This document shows positions 5,837 to 8,463 of a stretch of DNA of 8,463 bases, in pieces. Position 1 is the stretch's first letter; each line of letters begins with the position of its first letter. The notes under the pieces were generated by a model that was given only the letters and a program-made list of their open reading frames with translations, did no database searches and was not told the origin of the DNA. The position numbers and the translations under genes are program-made. The DNA comes from Candidatus Zixiibacteriota bacterium (GTDB lineage: Bacteria; Zixibacteria; MSB-5A5; GN15; PGXB01), in contig QNAH01000108.1 of the NCBI GenBank assembly GCA_003641425.1, positions 1 to 8,463 on the forward strand, read 5' to 3'.

Positions 5837-7846
5837 TCAAATGAGCCGATAAAACTCATCTTCATTGATAATCGTAATACCGAGTTTGCCGGCTTTGTCG
5901 AGTTTGCTCCCGGCTTTTTCTCCGGCCAGAAGATAGTCGGTTTTAGATGAGACCGATCCTGCTGTTTTGCCCCCGGCCGCTTCTATTAGTTTCTTGAAGT
6001 GATCGCGCGATTTGGATAGTGTGCCTGTAATCACGAAGGTTTTGCCGGATAATTTTCCGGTATCTTTTTTTTGTGTCGCATAGGATGGAAATTCGACACC
6101 GGCCGTCTGCATTTTTTTGATCATTCTTTTGTTACCGATATTGTCAAAAAAATCGACGGTGGATTGCGCAATAATCGGGCCGATGCCGTCGATGGTAACC
6201 AACTCATCAAATTCGGCGTTTTGTATAGCTTTGAAATCGCCGAAGTGAGAAGCAAGTAATCGGGCGGCGGTTTCGCCGACTCCGAAAATACCCAAAGCGA
6301 CAATCACTCTGGGGAGCTCTCTTTTTTTTGAGGTTTCAATGGCATCAAGGAGATTCTGCGCCCGTTTATCGGCCATCAGATCCAGCGGCAGTAGTTTATC
6401 TTTTGTGAGGTAATATATGTCCGACGGATCCCGGACCAGCTCTTTCTCCACCAACTGAGTCGCCAGCTTACCGCCCAGCCCCTCGATATCCATGGCATCT
6501 TTGGAGGCAAAATGGAATATTCTTTCGATTACCTGCGCCGGGCAGGCGGCGTTGAAGCACCGATGGGCCGCTTCGCCCTCGGGCCGATGCACCTCGGTAC
6601 CGCACGAGGGGCAAACTTTCGGCATGGTAACCGCCTTTTCGCGACCGGTCCGGTACTCTTTGATAACCGAGACAACGTCAGGGATAACATCGCCGGCCCG
6701 TTTTATGATTACATGATCGCCGATTTTGATGTCCAGATCGAGCATTTCATCTTCATTATGCAGAGAGGCATTGGATACGGTAACGCCGGAGACTCGGACA
6801 GGTTTCAATTTGGCTACCGGCGTGATGATTCCGGTTCGTCCGACTGAAAATATAATGTCTTCGACAATAGTTTCTGCTTCCTCGGCGCTGAATTTCCATG
6901 CCACCGCCCATCGCGGCGCCCGGGATATTTCGCCCAATGCCGTCTGGCTTTTAAAATCATCGACTTTTACAACCATACCATCGATTTCATAATCAAGTTC
7001 GGGCCGGATTTTTTCGAGGTGTTCGAATTTTTCGGCGACAGCATCAACCCCCGTCACTCGCTCCATATACTCATTGATCCTGAAACCCTGTTTTTTGAGA
7101 AACTGCATCGCCTTAAATTGGGTCGGCAGATCGGGCAGGGCAGTGTCCGAGATACCATAGGCATAAAAAACCAACGGTCGGGTGGCAGTGATTTTGGAAT
7201 CAAGCTGTCTGAGGGAACCGGCGGCGGCATTGCGGGGATTGGCAAATTGCGCGGCACCGTTTTTTTCCATAGCCTGATTGAGTTTTTCAAAGGCTGTTTT
7301 ATGGATGATGACTTCGCCGCGCACCTCGAGAAGGGGATATTTTGCGGCGGCTTCATCTGTCAATTTAAGCGGGATACTCCTGATTGTCCTTACATTAGGG
7401 GTGACATTTTCACCTCGTGTACCATCGCCCCGTGTCGATCCGACGGTGAGAACACCGTTTTCATATACCAATTCGATTGCCAGCCCGTCGAGTTTCGGTT
7501 CGATGACGTATTCCGTGTCATCATCTATGCCCAGTCCTTCACGAACGCGGCGATCGAATTCCGAGAATTCTGCGGGAGTGGTTACCTTCTGAAGCGACAG
7601 CATTCGAACTCGATGCGTGTATGATTCGAAAGCCGGGAGCGGCGGTGCGCCGACCCGCCTCGATGGCGACTCATCGGTAACAAGTTCGGAGTGTTCTTTT
7701 TCTATCTGAAGCAGGCGATCGAAAAGGCGGTCGTACTCGGCATCGGAGATCTCCGGACTATCATATACATAATACAACCGGTTATGATATTCGATTTTCG
7801 ATACCAGTTGATCGTATTCTTTTTTTATTTCCTCCGGGACGGTCAT
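5837..7846 (-). CDS. ligA: NAD-dependent DNA ligase LigA
   Basis: The 669-residue length is normal for LigA, which seals nicks between Okazaki fragments and after repair, using NAD+ to adenylate itself. Domains in order: Ia (YYVYDSPEISDAEYDRL, 25-41) for NMN binding; adenylation domain with EPKLDG (K118 nucleophile, E116), STRGDGTRGENVT (R139), RGE (E178), DGMVVKVD (K294) and WKF (K318); OB fold (about 325-400, GRTGIITPVAKL, KRAGDVIPD); four-Cys zinc finger C412, C415, C430, C435; helix-hairpin-helix repeats (FGVGETAARLL, IDGIGPIIA) at about 450-580; BRCT (597-669, GKTFVITGTL). The MLSL motif at 82-85 is kept, but the following Asn-x-Phe usual in LigA is replaced by QKVTT. The ATG start fits the family N-terminus, although only a weak AGAG precedes it; with dnaE ending 37 bases upstream, cotranscription is likely. 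Confidence 0.97.
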   Translation of the reverse strand: MTVPEEIKKEYDQLVSKIEYHNRLYYVYDSPEISDAEYDRLFDRLLQIEKEHSELVTDESPSRRVGAPPLPAFESYTHRVRMLSLQKVTTPAEFSEFDRRVREGLGIDDDTEYVIEPKLDGLAIELVYENGVLTVGSTRGDGTRGENVTPNVRTIRSIPLKLTDEAAAKYPLLEVRGEVIIHKTAFEKLNQAMEKNGAAQFANPRNAAAGSLRQLDSKITATRPLVFYAYGISDTALPDLPTQFKAMQFLKKQGFRINEYMERVTGVDAVAEKFEHLEKIRPELDYEIDGMVVKVDDFKSQTALGEISRAPRWAVAWKFSAEEAETIVEDIIFSVGRTGIITPVAKLKPVRVSGVTVSNASLHNEDEMLDLDIKIGDHVIIKRAGDVIPDVVSVIKEYRTGREKAVTMPKVCPSCGTEVHRPEGEAAHRCFNAACPAQVIERIFHFASKDAMDIEGLGGKLATQLVEKELVRDPSDIYYLTKDKLLPLDLMADKRAQNLLDAIETSKKRELPRVIVALGIFGVGETAARLLASHFGDFKAIQNAEFDELVTIDGIGPIIAQSTVDFFDNIGNKRMIKKMQTAGVEFPSYATQKKDTGKLSGKTFVITGTLSKSRDHFKKLIEAAGGKTAGSVSSKTDYLLAGEKAGSKLDKAGKLGITIINEDEFYRLI

Positions 7847-7883
7847 GCTCTAAATAAAACGGGATGGTTATCGACTGTCAACT

Positions 7884-8463
7884 TTAAACATAGCGCATTT
7901 CTTTCAGGCCGGTGGGCGACGGGAAAATCCTGTCGGCGATAACGGCGGCGTTACCATCGGCCATGTTCACGTGGCCTTCGACGGTAAGATACCGGTATTT
8001 CCTGATGGCGGCGGCGTACTGATCATACGTATTCGGAAAAAGAAGCACTTCGAAAGTGTCATCGAGGCTGTCGAAGGTCAGAAAAACCATCGATTTCCCG
8101 TCGCAAGTTTTTATCCGTTTGCGGTCGGCCAGCCAGCCGGAGAGATTTAACGGGGCCCCATTTTCAAGACGGTAAATTTCCTCCGTGCGGACCGGCTTAT
8201 AGGTGGTGAAGAGCGAGAGAGGATGAAATGAGGCGGTCAATTCGAGAATGTTTTTTTCGGCCTTGAACACATCGAGGCGGCTGAATGGGATCAGCGGTGG
8301 CATCGAGTTCAACGCGTGTGTTGTTATCTGTCCGCCGAAAAGGTCGTCGGTTCGTTTTTTATTTTTCCCGAGAAGGCGGTACTGCCAGAGGAGGCGGGGG
8401 CGGGAGGTGTCAATAGAATCGAAAAAACCGACGCGGATAAGGTTTTCCATCTCCCGTTCGGAC
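7884..8463 (-). CDS. dnaE: DNA polymerase III alpha subunit (DnaE family), C-terminal part, cut by the window edge
   Basis: About 192 C-terminal residues are visible; the frame is open to the window edge, reading SEREMENLIRVGFFDSI, which matches the 'LIRAGAFDSLG' helix-hairpin-helix region of DnaE. The in-frame ATG at 8450 is therefore internal. Next come SRPRLLWQ, the SFHPLSLF motif (compare 'HPL' before the OB fold), and an OB fold at the C-terminus: LNLSGWLADRKRIKT, MVFLTFDSLDDTFEVLLFP, YLTVEGHVN. The protein ends soon after the OB fold, without the long tau-binding tail of E. coli DnaE. The R-x-x-LLW pattern plus this short end resemble DnaE2/error-prone or other short alpha subunits, but the catalytic PHP and palm domains are outside the window, so the type is undecided. 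It acts in chromosome replication or translesion synthesis, and ligA follows by 37 bases. Confidence 0.85.
   Translation of the reverse strand, partial: SEREMENLIRVGFFDSIDTSRPRLLWQYRLLGKNKKRTDDLFGGQITTHALNSMPPLIPFSRLDVFKAEKNILELTASFHPLSLFTTYKPVRTEEIYRLENGAPLNLSGWLADRKRIKTCDGKSMVFLTFDSLDDTFEVLLFPNTYDQYAAAIRKYRYLTVEGHVNMADGNAAVIADRIFPSPTGLKEMRYV

Noticed and set aside
7019..7624. Long + strand ORF (201 codons) opposite ligA
   Set aside because: It lies antisense inside a confident ligA coding region, has no family resemblance, and is explained by codon composition of the opposite strand.

Overview
The window looks like chromosomal DNA of a Gram-negative bacterium of the FCB group (Fibrobacterota-Chlorobiota-Bacteroidota and relatives). 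Candidate division Zixibacteria is my best guess. The reasons are two tandem PorV/PorQ-like outer-membrane proteins and a dockerin-type repeat ending in YLYKGG/FLYKGG, a style I associate with Zixibacteria. This placement is inference from protein style, not a database match. I see no tRNA, rRNA, CRISPR array, transposase, integrase or phage gene.

Left part, + strand (1-2969): a 5'-truncated PorV/PorQ-family beta-barrel gene, a second complete member of the same family 10 bases later, and 20 bases after that an isocitrate/isopropylmalate-type dehydrogenase. The tight spacing and a clean intrinsic terminator at 2945-2969 suggest one transcription unit that mixes envelope and central-metabolism genes.

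Middle part, + strand (3061-4998): two secreted proteins that share an apparently undescribed domain of about 130 residues with eight conserved cysteines. The first (3061-3624) is a probable lipoprotein with one copy. The second (3797-4939) has a cleavable signal peptide, a dockerin-like module with two calcium-loop motifs, and two copies. This is the most novel content of the window. A perfect 12-bp hairpin at 4971-4997 closes the region and probably serves both strands.

Right part, - strand (8463 down to 5051): the C-terminal end of a DNA polymerase III alpha subunit (DnaE family, possibly the DnaE2/error-prone type), then a full-length NAD-dependent DNA ligase (ligA) 37 bases downstream. 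After a 213-base gap comes a small exported protein with a beta-rich N-terminal half and a highly acidic Ala/Leu heptad coiled coil at the C-terminus, encoded by a degenerate 21-bp tandem repeat. dnaE and ligA plausibly form a replication/repair operon. The small exported protein probably has its own promoter and runs convergently into the Cys-rich pair.
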